DNA of 64,000 bases, from assembly GCA_963965975.1 (NCBI GenBank), contig OZ014418.1, positions 7,481,275 to 7,545,274 on the forward strand, read 5' to 3'. The position numbers and the translations under genes were made by a program. The notes beneath the pieces were generated by a model. The model was given only the letters and a program-made list of their open reading frames with translations, was not told where the DNA came from and ran no database searches. This document shows, piece by piece, positions 61,376 to 64,000 of the stretch (its first letter is position 1; every line of letters begins with the position of its first letter). Source of the stretch: Xestospongia bergquistia (Eukaryota; Porifera; Demospongiae; Haplosclerida; Petrosiidae).

Positions 61376-64000
61376 TTAATCTTTTTTTACAGCTCCAAGT
61401 CCAGTTGGTTTTAATACCATTCCAGACGACTTCTTCTGTCTAGCAGCCTCTTGTTTTAATCGTCTTTCTTCTCTTCTTTTTTGTAACTGTTCTTGTCGTG
61501 TTAAACCTTCATTAATAGATGTCTTTGGTTTAACAATAGAAGTAGTAGTGTCCATAGATTCCCAACCTCCTTCTTCAAATTCCCAGCCATCTCCCTCACT
61601 CTCTATACAAACCACATACATATAAAATTATCATAGATATTATTTACTTGTTGTTATCTGTGTCTCTTGTGGGTCATTCTTCTAATGAGAGGTAATACAA
61701 TATAATATAATAGGAGATATTTACCTTAGATTGTTCAGCAGTTGATGTGAACTCCATATCATCCCAATTTCCCCAGTCATTAGTTTCTTGTACATCAAAT
61801 AGACTAGATGGAACAGGTGGAGGTGTGGTTCTTTCTTTCTTTTTAGCGGTGGTTGCTGGAGGTGGTGCCATTTTAGACCAGAAATCTTCATCTTTAAACA
61901 AATCAGGTGAAGGTGATTTCTTAGTCTCTAATTTAAGAGGAGCGGATGATTTTGTTGATATAAGAGGAGGTGATGGAGGTTCAAAGTCATCCCAAGTGTC
62001 ATCATCCCAACCAGAAGAAATAGGTGGTTCACTTGTTTTTTGTTTATGCTTATCTAAGTCCTATAAGCAATATTAATATGTTAATTAAAGGGGTTACCTC
62101 CCAACTGTCATTATTTTCATCAATAGCTTTCTCAGTAGTAGAGGGTGTGGTCTCTTTTTGTACAGGCATGGATACTAAAAGTATATATTATATCAAATTG
62201 TTTTAAAACCAGTTTAAGAAACCTGTTTTTTCTTCTTTTGGTTTACTAGACACATATTTACTGAGAGAACTAACAGCCCATCCAGCCCAACCAGCTGTTG
62301 TCCCTAGTAATTAAACGTAATTAAATGGGTGTGGTCAATACCCCACTATACCTGTACTAGCTTCATTATTTTCAACAGCTGGTGCTATCATTGTCTCTGA
62401 ATTCTTTTCCAATTTTTCTAAGAACAACTTAATAACTTGAAAAGCCTATGACATCATTATGATGTAATGTACATGTACTACATGACATAACCTACATGTA
62501 CTCGGACAGTCTTCTCATTATCAATAGTCATGTGACATAATGTAGGCAATATCCTAGTAGCTATATCTGATGGTGAATAATCAGATATAGTAGCAGCTAA
62601 AGCACCAATTCCAGCATTACGAGCAGGGGCAAAGGGGTCTTTAAGAGATCTAGTAAATGCTGACACTAGCACTTTTTGACGTGTCTATATAATGTAAGTA
62701 TTACATATAATTGATATCTATTAGATTACCTTGGGATTGAGATGACTGGCTATTTTACCCAGACATATTGTAGTGTTAGTACGAATACCAGGCTAATAAT
62801 GAATGGAACAATATAAAACTGGTCAGACTGGATTTACCTGTTCATCTAGTTGGCATTTAGCAAAATATTTCAGTAACTGATTATTAAGGTTAGCATCACT
62901 AAGTTTTGGTGCCAATAATAGTGCAGACTAGAGAGTATATAATATTAGTATATTATTAGTGTACTATTAGTATATTATTAGTATAATATTAGTATATTAT
63001 TAGTATATTATAAGTATATTATAAGTATATACTTTAATAGTCTGTTCTCTCATTGTTGGTACAGTGTCAGTAAAACCAGTTACTAGTTGTGGAAATAACT
63101 GATCATTAATAACTGATGGTTGTAATTGATCAATAAATTGATCCAACTAATGGAGAATATAAAAACATATAATTAATGTAATTACATGTACAATAATTAC
63201 AAGTACCTGTTGTAAGAGGTTAAGTCTTGTAGCACGATCATTAGATCCAAATGATCGTACAATACAGGGGACTACTTTTCTTTGGTACTCATCTTCATCA
63301 AGTAACTTGCCAACTTTTAATAATGGAGCTAATACTGATGGACCAGCTCCTCCAAATTCAAAGTCATTTAATAAATGTGGCAATACTTTATAGTGTGCAA
63401 AATTATCAGGAAATAAATCTAATGATTTGTTTAGTTCAATAAAAAATTTGTTCTTCTGAGAAGACTCCATTAACTAGAAAAGTAATGACAGAATTGTTAC
63501 TATTAATAGTAACATAAATATATTTAGTGTTGCTAATAATAGTAACATGCATTGTACTAGTGTAACTATAGTAACTAGTTATTAATAGTACCTGTAGTTC
63601 TTCAATTTTGAGGTTCAAAGAAATAAAAGGATTTGAGAAGTATCCTCCATGTTCTCTGAGAGAGATAAGAAGTGATGTAGGGTTTGGTCTAGAGAGTGGA
63701 TTACTACTAACTAGTTCACAATAGCTAGATATTAATTGGCGAGGAATCTATAATACATGTGATATATGTAATATCTCAATGTAATATAATATTACTTTTG
63801 ATGTGTCCTTTAAATTAGAACTCTGTGTTAATGTTCCATTAAATATTTCCCATATCAGACAACCAAGACCCCACATATCACGAGACCTACAACAAGTTAT
63901 CATTAGTAGTAATTAGAGTTAATTAGTGGTAATTAGAGTAGGAGCATATACCATTTTTCAGTTCTTCTTGATGATGATTTAAGTAATTCTGGTGGATCAT
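61376..64000 (-). CDS. SCYL1: SCYL1-like pseudokinase and HEAT-repeat protein (5' end outside window)
   Basis: Golgi/COPI-associated SCY1 family. The window holds the end of the kinase-like domain (DPPELLKSSSRRTEKW at the right edge, then RDMWGLGCLIWEIFNGTL). Next come the linker (SSYCELV, RPNPTSLL, FFIELNKSLDLFPDNFAHYK, VLPHLLNDFEFGGAGPSVLA) and HEAT repeats (DNLRATRL-like NDRATRLNLLQQ, MREQTIKSALLLAPKLSDAN, TNTTICLGKIASHLNPKTRQ, SLKDPFAPARNAGIGALAAT). A conserved GWAGWAVSSLSKY-type block follows near 62.26 kb, then acidic Trp-Asp segments (WDDDTWDDFEP, DWGNWDDMEF). It ends with a coiled, basic end (RREERRLKQEAARQKKSS) and LGAVKKD, equivalent to the COPI-binding KLD end. About 13 exons in view; an intron near 62.95 kb carries a TATTAGTA microsatellite. 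Confidence 0.94.

Overview
This is eukaryotic, animal nuclear DNA. It is AT-rich and gene-dense. Nearly every gene is cut by many very short introns (mostly about 40-60 nt, GT-AG), and the proteins match animal families: TET, WASH1, reticulon, protein kinase D, MAPKBP1/WDR62, SMG6, SCYL1. Compactness, tiny introns and family content suggest a sponge (a demosponge such as Amphimedon). That is an inference; the sequence itself only says metazoan. Coordinates below are spans from start to stop codon including introns. Exon borders were read by eye from splice signals, reading frame and family similarity.

Left part (1-14 kb): the 3' part of a probable HAP2/GCS1 gamete fusogen (+), a DHRS7-like reductase (-), then a theta-class glutathione transferase (GST) family with three close copies and one diverged copy. 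The first two GST copies lie in a 1.26-kb segmental duplication that also carries a broken 3' piece of an SLC2A-type sugar transporter. From 6.1 to 10.3 kb is a gene-free island: a possible promoter-like block, short CCCAG/CTGGG hairpins, a dispersed AAAGACAGCTT motif and a 57/62-bp tandem satellite. An F-box protein (-), the fourth GST (+) and calcineurin B (-) follow.

Middle (14-34 kb): glucosidase II alpha GANAB (+), ribokinase (-), mismatch-repair MLH3 (+), two small membrane proteins (-), a 36-bp satellite, mitochondrial ribosomal protein bL33m (-), p24 cargo receptor TMED10 (+), an unrecognised acidic protein with a seven-residue tandem repeat and SUMO-interacting-like motifs (-), a reticulon (+) and protein kinase D (-).

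Right part (34-64 kb): MAPKBP1/WDR62 scaffold (+), a TET 5-methylcytosine dioxygenase with CXXC finger (-), NMD endonuclease SMG6 (+), WASH1 (-), WDR27 (+) with a 67-bp satellite in an intron, GDP-fucose transporter SLC35C1 (-), tRNA 2'-phosphotransferase TRPT1 (+), a double death-domain-like protein (+), a secreted unknown (-), and the 3' part of SCYL1 (-).

The most striking global feature is near-perfect strand alternation. Adjacent genes are almost always head-to-head across 63-365 bp or tail-to-tail across 0-272 bp, and in two tail-to-tail pairs the stop codons directly abut. Introns and spacers also share two recurrent motifs, ACCACACCC and TCACATGA. I saw no tRNA, rRNA, CRISPR array or intact transposon. 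The GST cluster and its duplication form the accessory, fast-evolving part. The rest are conserved housekeeping or signalling genes with no evident joint pathway, apart from loose groupings (GANAB, TMED10 and SLC35C1 in the secretory pathway; TET and MLH3 in DNA modification and repair; SMG6 and TRPT1 in RNA processing).
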